Shown piece after piece: positions 14,735-22,272 of a DNA stretch of 22,555 bases. How positions within the stretch are numbered: position 1 is the first letter of the stretch; each line of letters starts with the position of its first letter. A program made the translations under genes and the position numbers. The stretch is from NCBI GenBank assembly GCA_002390425.1, contig DGPL01000006.1:1-22555 (forward strand), given 5' to 3'. Below the pieces are notes generated by a model. That model saw only the letters and a list, made by a program, of their open reading frames with translations. It was not told the DNA's origin and did not search any database. Origin of the DNA: Kordiimonadaceae bacterium UBA4441 (lineage in GTDB: Bacteria > Pseudomonadota > Alphaproteobacteria > Sphingomonadales > Emcibacteraceae).

Positions 14735-16648
14735 TTATTTCTTTTCGTCTTCAACTTCTTCAAAGTCAGCATCAACGATGTCGTCGTCGTTTTCTTCTTC
14801 GCTCGCTGCGGCATCGGTAGCGGCGGCATCATCACCACCGGCGGCTTGATCTTTATAGATCACTTCACCAAGCTTCATCGCGGCTTGCTCAAGCGCTTCT
14901 GTTGCAGCTGTGATTGCATCAACATCTTCGCCTTCTGCTGCTTCATTTACCGCTTTAATAGCATCTTCAATTGCTGTTTTGTCATCGTCTTCTAACTTAT
15001 CAGCATGTTCTTTCACTTGACCTTCAACGGTATGAGCAAGAGATTCAGCTTTGTTTTTCGCATCAACAAGTGTACGGCGTTTTTTATCTTCTTCCGCATT
15101 TGCTTCGGCTTGTTTGATCATATCTTCGATATCATCATCGCTCAGGCCACCAGACGCTTGAATACGGATGTTTTGTTCTTTACCAGTGCCTTTATCCTTC
15201 GCGGATACATTCACAATACCGTTCGCATCAATATCAAAGATCACTTCGATTTGCGGAACGCCGCGAGGGGCAGCCGGAATACCAACCAGATCAAATTGAC
15301 CAAGTAGCTTGTTATCGGCAGCCATTTCACGCTCCCCTTGGAAAACACGAATTGTCACAGCAGATTGATTGTCCTCTGCCGTCGAGAATGTTTGTGATTT
15401 CTTCGTTGGGATTGTCGTGTTGCGGTCAATAAGACGTGTAAACGCACCACCCAATGTTTCAATACCTAGTGAAAGCGGTGTAACATCAAGAAGGAGAACA
15501 TCTTTAACATCGCCTTGAAGAACACCCGCCTGGATAGCAGCACCCATGGCTACAACTTCATCCGGGTTCACACCTTGGTGTGGATCTTTACCAAAGAACT
15601 CTTTTACTGTTTCAATAACCTTAGGCATACGTGTCATACCACCAACAAGAACCACTTCATCAATTTCGGCGGCTGTTACGCCCGCGTCTTTAAGAGCGGC
15701 AGCACATGGCTTAACGGTACGCTTAAGAAGATCATCGACCAGTGCTTCAAGCTTAGCGCGTGTAAGTTTTAGCGTTAAATGCTTTGGTCCAGAGGCATCT
15801 GCCGTAATAAACGGAAGGTTGATCTCTGTTTGCGTCGCTGACGAAAGTTCAATTTTGGCTTTTTCCGCCGCTTCTTTAAGACGTTGAAGCGCCATATTGT
15901 CGTTAGTTAGATCAATGCCGTTTTCTTTTTTAAATTCGTCAGCAAGATATTCAACAAGACGCATGTCAAAATCTTCACCACCAAGGAAAGTATCACCGTT
16001 GGTTGATTTTACTTCAAATACGCCATCACCGATTTCAAGGATTGATACGTCAAATGTACCACCACCAAGGTCATAAACGGCAATTGTTTTACCATCGTTC
16101 TTATCAAGTCCATATGCAAGCGCAGCTGCTGTTGGCTCGTTGATGATACGTAAAACTTCAAGCCCAGCAATTTTACCGGCATCTTTTGTTGCCTGACGTT
16201 GTGCATCATTAAAATAAGCAGGAACAGTGATAACCGCTTGTGTCACGGTTTCACCTAAATACTGTTCTGCAGTTTCTTTCATTTTTTGCAAGATCAGCGC
16301 AGAAACCTGACTTGGGCTCATTTTTTCGCCGCGGGCTTCGATCCATGCGTCGTTGCTGTCTGATTTGATGATCTTATAAGGCACCATTTCTATGTCTTTT
16401 TTGGTGGCCGGATCATCAAATGAACGTCCGATCAAACGCTTAATCGCGAATAATGTGTTTTCTGCGTTTGTCACTGCTTGGCGTTTTGCCGCCATGCCGA
16501 CAAGTTTTTCACCGTCTTCTGTAAAGGCAACCATAGATGGGGTCGTGCGACCGCCTTCTGCGTTTTCAATCACTTTCGGTTTTGAGCCGTCCATAATGGA
16601 GACACATGAATTGGTTGTTCCTAAATCTATGCCAATAACTTTAGCCAT
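14735..16648 (-). CDS. dnaK: Chaperone DnaK (Hsp70)
   Basis: ATP-dependent chaperone, 637 aa, full length. The N-terminal nucleotide-binding domain begins MAKVIGIDLGTTNSCVSIMD and contains the phosphate motif AVYDLGGGTFDVSI; VPAYFNDAQRQATKDAG and INEPTAAALAYG are diagnostic. The hydrophobic linker DVLLLDVTPLSLG leads to the substrate-binding domain with an intact helical lid. The C-terminus is an acidic, Ala-rich tail ending EEVEDEKK, a variant of the usual EEV-acidic ending. GAGGAT lies 6 bases upstream of the start on the minus strand, and a RpoH-type promoter lies about 110 bases upstream. Confidence 0.98.
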   Translation of the reverse strand: MAKVIGIDLGTTNSCVSIMDGSKPKVIENAEGGRTTPSMVAFTEDGEKLVGMAAKRQAVTNAENTLFAIKRLIGRSFDDPATKKDIEMVPYKIIKSDSNDAWIEARGEKMSPSQVSALILQKMKETAEQYLGETVTQAVITVPAYFNDAQRQATKDAGKIAGLEVLRIINEPTAAALAYGLDKNDGKTIAVYDLGGGTFDVSILEIGDGVFEVKSTNGDTFLGGEDFDMRLVEYLADEFKKENGIDLTNDNMALQRLKEAAEKAKIELSSATQTEINLPFITADASGPKHLTLKLTRAKLEALVDDLLKRTVKPCAAALKDAGVTAAEIDEVVLVGGMTRMPKVIETVKEFFGKDPHQGVNPDEVVAMGAAIQAGVLQGDVKDVLLLDVTPLSLGIETLGGAFTRLIDRNTTIPTKKSQTFSTAEDNQSAVTIRVFQGEREMAADNKLLGQFDLVGIPAAPRGVPQIEVIFDIDANGIVNVSAKDKGTGKEQNIRIQASGGLSDDDIEDMIKQAEANAEEDKKRRTLVDAKNKAESLAHTVEGQVKEHADKLEDDDKTAIEDAIKAVNEAAEGEDVDAITAATEALEQAAMKLGEVIYKDQAAGGDDAAATDAAASEEENDDDIVDADFEEVEDEKK

Positions 16649-16756
16649 ACTATCCTCGTTTTTTAAATCACTTTTTAGCGGTCTTTAATAAGCCCCGCAG
16701 AAAAGTATCTGTTGTAAAAATGTTAATCGCGCCTTTGCGCTTCACTCATGGTGCTT

Positions 16757-16786
16757 ATATAGGGCCATTTTTTTCGACTGCAAGGG
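16757..16786 (-). promoter_or_regulatory. RpoH (sigma-32) heat-shock promoter of dnaK
   Basis: Read on the minus strand, CCCTTGCA (16786-16779) is followed after 14 bases by CCCTATAT (16764-16757), a good match to CTTGAA and CCCCATnT of RpoH promoters. The transcript would start near 16749 with a leader of about 100 bases. At the start of that leader GCGC-CTTT-GCGC (16729-16740) can fold into a small hairpin. I saw no CIRCE element here. Confidence 0.65.
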
Positions 16787-16832
16787 TTTTTCTGTAAGTT
16801 TTTTAATTTTTTAAGAGAATGTTTTTAAACGA

Positions 16833-16861
16833 TTGTAAACTATGGGATATTTAGTTATAAA
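16833..16861 (+). promoter_or_regulatory. Sigma-70-type promoter of the PCu(A)C gene
   Basis: TTGTAA (16833-16838) and TATAAA (16856-16861) with a 17-base spacer. Transcription would begin about 30 bases before the ATG at 16898. The promoter diverges from the dnaK heat-shock promoter. Confidence 0.5.
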
Positions 16862-16897
16862 ATATAGGAAAAATTTAACTTTATAGTGAGACTTAAA

Positions 16898-17338
16898 ATG
16901 AAAAAAATGCTTCTAATCATATCGTTTTTAATGGTTATTCCGTTTGTTGCTTCGGCTCAGGAGAGTGATATTGTTGTCTCTAGCGAATGGGCGCGTCCTA
17001 TTTTAATCGCTGGTCGCCCCGGCGGTGCTTTTTTTAATGTTAAAAATAACGGCTCAGAAGCAGATACATTAATTGCGGCATCATCATCAATTTCGCCGCG
17101 TGTTGAAATTCACACCCATACGATGACCGATGGTGTTATGAGAATGTCGCAAGTGGAAGGCGGCCTTGAAATTCCAGCAGGTGGTGAAGTTCAACTAAAA
17201 CCTGGCAGCTATCATATAATGATGTTTGAAACGGATAATAAATATGCTCCAGGTGATAAGATTGATCTTAAACTTCAGTTTGAAAAAGCGGGCACGATCG
17301 AAAAAACAGTGGAAGTGCGCGCCCGACTACAAAATTAA
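16898..17338 (+). CDS. PCu(A)C-family periplasmic copper chaperone
   Basis: Periplasmic Cu(I) carrier of 146 aa that in characterised relatives supplies copper to cytochrome c oxidase. ATG 16898 is preferred over the in-frame GTG 16886 because it gives a compact signal peptide, MKKMLLIISFLMVIPFVASA, with cleavage before QES. The family core is present: WARP (31-34), GGAFFNVKNNG, and metal ligands His72, Met83, His106 and Met108 (H-x10-M-x22-H-x-M). EVQLKPGSYHIMMF (97-110) is a hallmark. GTGAG at 16886-16890 probably serves as ribosome site. It is monocistronic and convergent with a His-rich membrane protein, which puts two metal-handling units side by side. Confidence 0.9.
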   Translation: MKKMLLIISFLMVIPFVASAQESDIVVSSEWARPILIAGRPGGAFFNVKNNGSEADTLIAASSSISPRVEIHTHTMTDGVMRMSQVEGGLEIPAGGEVQLKPGSYHIMMFETDNKYAPGDKIDLKLQFEKAGTIEKTVEVRARLQN

Positions 17339-17374
17339 GATAATCCTCTCTTACTATAATATTTTCATGTGAAT

Positions 17375-17404
17375 GTGCTTTAGAATATAACTGAGCACTT
17401 TTTA
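17375..17404 (+). terminator. Weak terminator after the PCu(A)C gene
   Basis: GTGCT (17375-17379) and AGCAC (17394-17398) form a short stem with a 14-base loop, followed by TTTTTAA. The stem is only 5 base pairs, so the call is tentative. Confidence 0.3.
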
Positions 17405-17725
17405 ATCATGGGTGTGAGTATCCGGGCCGTGAGTATGACCCTCTTCGTCATGGGTATGTGTATCCGGGCCGTGAGTGTGTGTATCAGGACCGTGAGCATG
17501 CGCCGCTTCATCAGCCGCCAATTCAGCCGCTAGGGCTTGTTTAATTTCACCCATACGTTTTAAACCAAGTATGTTACCCACGCCAGTTGGATCAACACCG
17601 TATTCTGCGGGCATAACCACTGTTATAAGAAGTACGATAGCTGTAATTAATGCAATAATAGTAGACTTTAGCAACTTCTGTGTTGAGGGAAGTTCTCTGT
17701 CTTCTGGTATATTTGAGTTATGCAT
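17402..17725 (-). CDS. Small membrane-anchored protein with His-rich repeat tail
   Basis: A 107-aa protein with a short N-terminal segment (NIPEDRELPSTQKLLKS), one transmembrane helix at about 22-41, a conserved-looking stretch PAEYGVDPTGVGNILGLKRMGEIK (spans 39-63) and a tail from about 77 with ten histidines in repeats of HGPDTHTH. It resembles the family often labelled transmembrane anchor protein, found next to HupE/UreJ-like genes. The tail very probably binds a divalent metal such as Zn, Ni, Co or Cu and lies on the periplasmic side if the N-terminus is cytoplasmic. It follows the HupE/UreJ-like gene by 40 bases on the same strand, with AAGGAT 8 bases before the ATG. The function is inferred; no enzyme motif is present. 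Confidence 0.75.
   Translation of the reverse strand: MHNSNIPEDRELPSTQKLLKSTIIALITAIVLLITVVMPAEYGVDPTGVGNILGLKRMGEIKQALAAELAADEAAHAHGPDTHTHGPDTHTHDEEGHTHGPDTHTHD
17418..17497 (-). repeat. Tandem repeats encoding the His-rich tail
   Basis: A 17-base unit, GTATCCGGGCCGTGAGT, occurs identically at 17418-17434 and 17460-17476, with a diverged copy at 17481-17497. The offsets (42 and 21 bases) are multiples of three, so the repeats stay in frame and encode HGPDTHTH units. Copy number could vary by slippage without breaking the gene. Confidence 0.7.
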
Positions 17726-17765
17726 TTTTTTATCCTTAGATTCTTTTTAGTAAAATGAGGTGATG

Positions 17766-18479
17766 TTATGCGACGAAGTAGCCGGTAATTTGATAACCCA
17801 TAAGCAAGAAGCCAAGCATCATCATTAACACGTTCGCACGATAAGCGTGTTTGAAGAAACTACCGGAGCGCCGCCAAAAAGAAATCGCGATTAAAATAAC
17901 GGCAAGCGCTAACAGTTGGCCAATTTCAACACCTATGTTGAAAAAAACAAGATTTGGCAACAGACCGTCTGGGTGTAATTCATAATCAAGTATTTTTGTA
18001 GCAAGTCCAAAACCGTGAAACAGTCCAAAAATGAATGTTGCTATTTTGGTGTTCGGTTGAACATTAAACCAGCGCTGAAATGCTCCCATATTATCCAGTG
18101 CTTTATAAACAACGGAAAAACCAATGATGGCATCAATAATATAGGCACTTACGCTGATCTCCATTAAGACACCTGATAAAAGGGTGAAAACATGGCCGAC
18201 AGCAAACAATGTTACATAAATTGCAACATCTTTTAGGCGGTATAAAAAGAAAATAACACCAAATAGGAATAATAGATGATCATATCCCGTCATCATATGC
18301 TTGGCGCCAAGATAAAGAAATGGTATTGGCAAAAAGCCGAAGCTTTCTTGAATGTAACCTTTATCACCTGCGGTAACACCATGTGCGAAGACTTCATGAG
18401 GTGTTCCTGCTATAAAGGCAAGTGTCACCATAAATAACAGAAATATAATATGTTTATTGTTCGTTCTATATTTTCCCAT
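17766..18479 (-). CDS. HupE/UreJ-family membrane protein (putative metal transporter)
   Basis: A 237-aa integral membrane protein. A signal peptide probably ends at VFA/HG (residue 32), exposing His33 at the mature N-terminus as in HupE proteins. The family signature is LGAKHMMTGYDHLLFLFGV (57-75), with further conserved His96 (AVGHVFTL), His155 (FGLFHGFGLA) and Glu185 (NIGVEIGQLL), spread over about six or seven helices. Characterised members carry nickel; related proteins next to a His-rich anchor may handle zinc or cobalt. No hydrogenase or urease genes are present, so a general metal role is more likely. GAGG lies 5 bases before the start on the minus strand. It forms an operon with the His-rich anchor. 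Confidence 0.85.
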   Translation of the reverse strand: MGKYRTNNKHIIFLLFMVTLAFIAGTPHEVFAHGVTAGDKGYIQESFGFLPIPFLYLGAKHMMTGYDHLLFLFGVIFFLYRLKDVAIYVTLFAVGHVFTLLSGVLMEISVSAYIIDAIIGFSVVYKALDNMGAFQRWFNVQPNTKIATFIFGLFHGFGLATKILDYELHPDGLLPNLVFFNIGVEIGQLLALAVILIAISFWRRSGSFFKHAYRANVLMMMLGFLLMGYQITGYFVA

Positions 18480-18838
18480 GTGAACCTCAATTAGATATCG
18501 TTTTTAAAGTCATAAATCTACAAATTAACATATTTCAAACTAGCTAAAGATTGAAAAGTGCGCGCATAATTAATGTTAAGATTGAGTATGTAAATAAATG
18601 ATAATATGTGCTTTGGTTATCCCCCACGGCATTAATAATTAGTTTCCAGTTGCACCCTTATATTTTATTTTCAATATTATTATTAGATTATTCATTGGTA
18701 GTCAAAAGATTCTCGCAATTTTTATATAAGAATTATTTTAGTTAAGAGTTTTAGATTTTTAATCCTCAGAAAAATTTAATTTGTCGTCACAATATTGACA
18801 CCATTTAAAGCAAGTGTGAGTGATATTTCGCAAAAAAA
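18480..18838. other. AT-rich divergent intergenic region
   Basis: About 360 bases between the HupE-like gene (-) and the Sel1-repeat gene (+). On the minus strand TTGAAA (18538-18533) and TATGAC (18514-18509), 18 bases apart, form a plausible promoter for hupE. On the plus strand a perfect TTGACA (18795-18800) stands upstream of the Sel1 gene, but no good -10 box is 17 bases away. I found no convincing Zur, NikR or Fur palindrome, no hairpin terminator and no credible small ORF. Confidence 0.45.
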
Positions 18839-18850
18839 GTGGAGGGGAAC

Positions 18851-19558
18851 TTGGCGAAATTTCATTTATCATTTTATGCAGTGATTGTTTATTTTTCAAT
18901 CGCATCAAGTTATGCCGATATGGCCATCGCCAGAAGATATATGGCAGAAGGTAATACTAAAGCGGCTTTTAAAGAATATTTATTAAGTGCAGAGGAAGGC
19001 CACCTGCAAGCGCAGTTTCTAATTGCACAAATGTATCAATATGGCAGTTGTGTCGATAAAGACCATAGGGAAGCGTCAAAGTGGTATGCTTTAGCGGCTG
19101 ATCGAGGATTTGATAAAGCACAGAATAATCTTGCAACCATGTATTTAAGTGGAAGAGGCATAATTCAAGATACAAAAATGGCGGCATTTTGGTTTGAAAA
19201 GGCCGCCGTGCAAGGTCATGTGAAAAGCACTGCAAATCTGGCGGACCTTTATTTGAATGGTGATGGTATAGATGAAGATTACACAAAGGCCAGAGAGCTT
19301 TATTTAAGTGCCGCCCAAAAAGGTAACACAAAGGCTCAAAATAATTTAGGGTTTATCTATTTTGAAGGAAAAGGGGTCAAGAAAGATTATGAAACCGCCT
19401 ATATGTGGTTTCATATTGCCGCGCAAAAGGGATCCGATGAGGGGGAAGTCAATAAATTCGACATGGAAGAGGTCATCAGTTCTGATGATAAAACGAGTGC
19501 TTTAAAAAAAGCTAGTTTATGGCTTAGAAAATATGAATCTTCATCAGATGAAAATTGA
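18851..19558 (+). CDS. Secreted Sel1-repeat (TPR-like) protein
   Basis: A protein of 235 aa built from Sel1-like repeats, which form alpha-helical solenoids for protein-protein contacts. I prefer TTG 18851 to GTG 18839: a perfect GGAGG (18841-18845) lies 5 bases before it, whereas the GTG would overlap that site. From the TTG there is a signal peptide ending about SSYA/DMAI. Repeats of about 36 residues carry the A..LG.MY..G.GV..D...A..W...AA..G pattern; four are clear (AQFLIAQMYQYG, AQNNLATMYLSG, STANLADLYLNG, AQNNLGFIYFEG). The last 45 residues are less regular and charged. The partner is unknown, and it stands alone between the hupE and mscS genes. Confidence 0.85.
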   Translation: MAKFHLSFYAVIVYFSIASSYADMAIARRYMAEGNTKAAFKEYLLSAEEGHLQAQFLIAQMYQYGSCVDKDHREASKWYALAADRGFDKAQNNLATMYLSGRGIIQDTKMAAFWFEKAAVQGHVKSTANLADLYLNGDGIDEDYTKARELYLSAAQKGNTKAQNNLGFIYFEGKGVKKDYETAYMWFHIAAQKGSDEGEVNKFDMEEVISSDDKTSALKKASLWLRKYESSSDEN

Positions 19559-19668
19559 ATATGTTTTTTAAATAAAAGGATATTTTATTAGTAATTTTGA
19601 CATCGCTTTTTTCTTCCTATAGTCTTATAATTTCAGAGAATAATCTTTCTAGCAGGAATAAAAAGTCC

Positions 19669-20622
19669 ATGTTAAAATCACTGTTAAAACCAAAAGCATG
19701 GATTGCTAAAGTACTTTTATTAATTGTAATTGTTGGGTTTTTCGCTTCAGGGTTTTCAGGTTATCTTACCCCAATTCAGGAGTTATTGAACTCAGAGGCA
19801 ATGTCCTTTAAAGTCGGGGATACGCAATTCTCGGCCTATATGCTTGTACGCGCGTCGATAATCATAATATTATTATTTTGGCTCGCGAGTATTGTTTCGG
19901 ATTTTGGTGAGGCTCATCTTAAAAAATTAAAGAATGTTAATGTCAGTAACCGGGCTTTAATTATTAAAGCGTTACAAATTCTTATTTATTTTATAGCGTT
20001 TCTTGTTGCAATGGATTTGTTGGAAATTGATCTAACAGGGCTTGCAATATTTAGTGGCGCGATTGGGATTGGTGTTGGGATTGGCTTGCAAAAAATCGCG
20101 TCTAATTTCATTAGTGGTATTATACTATTGTTTGAGAAAACAGTAGTTGAAGATGACTTGATAGAACTTGAAGATGGGACTTCTGGATTTGTACGCCACA
20201 CTGGAGCAAGATACACAATGATCGAAACTTTCGAAAATCGTGAAATTATGATCCCAAACGAAGATTTTATCACGCACCGTATGACAAATTGGACATATTC
20301 AAATACCCTAGGTCGAATTGATATCCAAGTTGGTGTTTCTTATAAAAGTGATATTAAAAAAGCACATAGATTGCTTTTGGAAGCGGCAAAAGAGCACCCG
20401 AAATCTAGTAAAGAAGTTCAACCTGTTTGTTTCTTGGAAGAATATGGTGATAGCGCCGTCATGTTCACATTGTATTTCTGGGTAGACAATATCATTGAAG
20501 GTAGAAAAAAACCAAAAAGCGAAGTGTTATTTTCTATTTGGGATAAATTCGAAGCTAATAACATTGAAATCCCATTCCCACAACGAGATGTACACGTTAA
20601 AAATATTGGTGAACTTAAATGA
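19669..20622 (+). CDS. MscS-family mechanosensitive ion channel
   Basis: Small-conductance mechanosensitive channel, 317 aa from ATG 19669, with AGGA at 19654-19657 (11 bases away). The in-frame TTG 19597 would add 24 unremarkable residues and lacks a ribosome site at proper distance. Membrane helices lie at about 12-30, 57-78 and 98-118, followed by the pore-lining helix with the Gly/Ala pattern AIFSGAIGIGVGIGLQKIASNFISGIILL (spans 126-154). The beta domain follows, with LEDGTSGFVRHTGARYTMIET and MIPNEDFITHRMTNWTYS, then the mixed C-terminal domain ending in PFPQRDVHV. The gene overlaps the next by 4 bases (ATGA), so translation is coupled to the ZntB-like transporter. Confidence 0.92.
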   Translation: MLKSLLKPKAWIAKVLLLIVIVGFFASGFSGYLTPIQELLNSEAMSFKVGDTQFSAYMLVRASIIIILLFWLASIVSDFGEAHLKKLKNVNVSNRALIIKALQILIYFIAFLVAMDLLEIDLTGLAIFSGAIGIGVGIGLQKIASNFISGIILLFEKTVVEDDLIELEDGTSGFVRHTGARYTMIETFENREIMIPNEDFITHRMTNWTYSNTLGRIDIQVGVSYKSDIKKAHRLLLEAAKEHPKSSKEVQPVCFLEEYGDSAVMFTLYFWVDNIIEGRKKPKSEVLFSIWDKFEANNIEIPFPQRDVHVKNIGELK

Positions 20623-21593
20623 GCAACCCTATACTCTATGCATATGATTTTAATGGCCAAGGCGTTGGTAACGTTATTTCCGACATAAAAGAGGCCAGTC
20701 TTAAGATCGCACAAGACGAGCTTGCGTGGGTGCATTTGGATGTAAATAATCCTGAAACAAAAGGATGGCTTGAAAAGGAACTTTCTTATCTTGACCCCTT
20801 TGTAGTGTCTGCATTGATTGCAGAGGAGACAAGACCGAGGATTACAGAAATCAATGATGGCGCGCTTATCATCCTTCGTGGTGTAAATTTGAATGAAAAT
20901 GCCAACCCAGAAGATATGGTTTCCATTCGTCTATGGGTAGACAGTCATAGAATAATAAGCGTGGAAAGAAGGTCGCTTAAAGCGGTTTATGAAATAAGCG
21001 AGAAAATAAAAAAAGGCAAAGGCCCAATCGATGCCGGTAGGTTTATCACAATGCTTATTACATCACTTTTTGAGAGAATGGAGCCAGTCATAAGTGAATT
21101 AGATGACCGCACGGATAATATTGAGGAACAAATTTTAGATAGTGCCGATATGACATTGCGTGAGAATATTATTGATATCAGGAAAAAGGCAATTATTTTA
21201 AGGCGATATATGGCTCCACAAAAAGATGCAATTGGGCAGCTTCGTTTATCAGAACAAAATTGGATTAAACCTGAATATAAACGTCATTTGCAGGAGAACT
21301 ATGATCGCATACTTAGATATGTTGAAGACCTTGATGCAATTAGAGAACGAGCGCAAATTGTAAAAGATGAACTCGCCAATATATTGTCTGATCGGCTGAA
21401 TAAAAATATGTATGTCTTATCGGTGATTGCGGCTATTTTCTTACCACTTAGTTTTTTAACTGGACTGCTCGGCATCAACGTTGGCGGTATACCGGGGGCT
21501 GATAATGTTGATGCTTTTTGGGTTTTTTGCGCCATCCTTATCGTACTTGTTATTGCTCAAATAGCGTTCTTTAAAAAACAAAAATGGTTTTAA
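20619..21593 (+). CDS. ZntB/CorA-family divalent cation transporter
   Basis: A 324-aa member of the 2-TM-GxN family. A large N-terminal cytoplasmic domain starts with YAYDFNGQG and contains WVHLDVNNP (about 33-41). A long helix (about 220-265) leads to two C-terminal membrane helices, about 268-287 and 302-319. The signature after the first helix is GINVGGIPG, with Ile in place of the Met of CorA, which is the ZntB form; the protein ends with the basic KKQKWF. ZntB homologues move zinc, so this adds to the metal-handling theme of the neighbourhood. ATG 20619 overlaps the mscS stop (ATGA). Confidence 0.88.
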   Translation: MSNPILYAYDFNGQGVGNVISDIKEASLKIAQDELAWVHLDVNNPETKGWLEKELSYLDPFVVSALIAEETRPRITEINDGALIILRGVNLNENANPEDMVSIRLWVDSHRIISVERRSLKAVYEISEKIKKGKGPIDAGRFITMLITSLFERMEPVISELDDRTDNIEEQILDSADMTLRENIIDIRKKAIILRRYMAPQKDAIGQLRLSEQNWIKPEYKRHLQENYDRILRYVEDLDAIRERAQIVKDELANILSDRLNKNMYVLSVIAAIFLPLSFLTGLLGINVGGIPGADNVDAFWVFCAILIVLVIAQIAFFKKQKWF

Positions 21594-21641
21594 ACGTCTG
21601 CGAGCACTTATAAAATTTTAAAGATAAAAATTTAGAATAAA

Positions 21642-21666
21642 AAAGGATGGCACAAAGCCATCCTTT
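21642..21666. terminator. Bidirectional intrinsic terminator between zntB-like gene and grpE
   Basis: AAAGGATGGC (21642-21651) and GCCATCCTTT (21657-21666) form a perfect 10-base-pair stem with the 5-base loop ACAAA. On the plus strand GACTTTTTA follows; on the minus strand TTTTATTCTAAATTTTT follows. It can therefore serve both convergent genes. Confidence 0.8.
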
Positions 21667-21672
21667 GACTTT

Positions 21673-22272
21673 TTATGCGGTGGTGTCGACTTTTGTCGTT
21701 TCTTCTGGGCCACCTTTTGAAACCCCTACCATTGCGGGGCGAAGTAGGCGTTCTTTAATTTTATAGCCAACTTGCATCACTTGGATAACGGTGCCATTTG
21801 GATCTTCGGTCGGGGCTTCAAACATAGCCTGATGATGATTGTGATCGAATTGTTCCCCTTTAGGATCAATTTTTTTAATGCCGTGACGTTCAAAAATATT
21901 ATGAAGCTCGCGGTCCGTCATTTTTACACCTTCGATAAGCGTTTTAACATTATCAGGTAGGTCGGCATCATCTGGTAATGCTTCAAGCGCGCGACTAAGG
22001 TTATCACCTACCGCAAGCATGTCGCGGGCGAATGTTGTGACAGCATAATTTGCGGCGTCGGTTTTTTCTTTTTCTGCGCGGCGACGCACATTTTCTGCTT
22101 CCGCGACTGCACGGAGCAATTTATCACGAAGATCATTAATTTCCGCTTCAGCAACACTTAGGGGCGTTACTTCTTCTTCAGCGGCATTTTCTTCCGTTTC
22201 TGCTTGCTCAGTTTCTTGTTCTTCTGAAATGTTTTCTTCGTTCATTTCTTCGTTTTTTTTGTTTTCAGTCAT
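21673..22272 (-). CDS. grpE: Nucleotide exchange factor GrpE
   Basis: Releases ADP from DnaK to reset its cycle. At 199 aa it has normal length. A long acidic Glu-rich N-terminal tail (1-45) precedes the coiled coil (INDLRDKLLRAVAEAENVRRRAEKE, spans about 46-70), which contains the AEAENVRRR hallmark, and the C-terminal beta domain with HGIKKIDPKGEQFDHNHHQAMFE (spans 134-156) and VMQVGYKIKERLLRPAMVGVSKG, both strongly conserved in GrpE. The start shares one base with the hrcA stop (TGATG), so the two are an operon. It lies 5 kb from dnaK, the common separated arrangement in alphaproteobacteria. Confidence 0.97.
   Translation of the reverse strand: MTENKKNEEMNEENISEEQETEQAETEENAAEEEVTPLSVAEAEINDLRDKLLRAVAEAENVRRRAEKEKTDAANYAVTTFARDMLAVGDNLSRALEALPDDADLPDNVKTLIEGVKMTDRELHNIFERHGIKKIDPKGEQFDHNHHQAMFEAPTEDPNGTVIQVMQVGYKIKERLLRPAMVGVSKGGPEETTKVDTTA

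Noticed and set aside
15546..15887. Plus-strand ORF opposite dnaK
   Set aside because: It is a shadow frame of a highly conserved gene; the Ser/Thr/Ala-rich translation is the usual artefact of the opposite strand.
16649..16800. CIRCE element in the dnaK leader
   Set aside because: No TTAGCACTC-N9-GAGTGCTAA or close variant is present; the RpoH-type promoter explains the region better.
17405..17502. Repeats in the His-rich gene as a possible CRISPR-like array
   Set aside because: Units are 17 bases, irregularly spaced in multiples of three, and lie in a coding frame that yields HGPDTHTH repeats.
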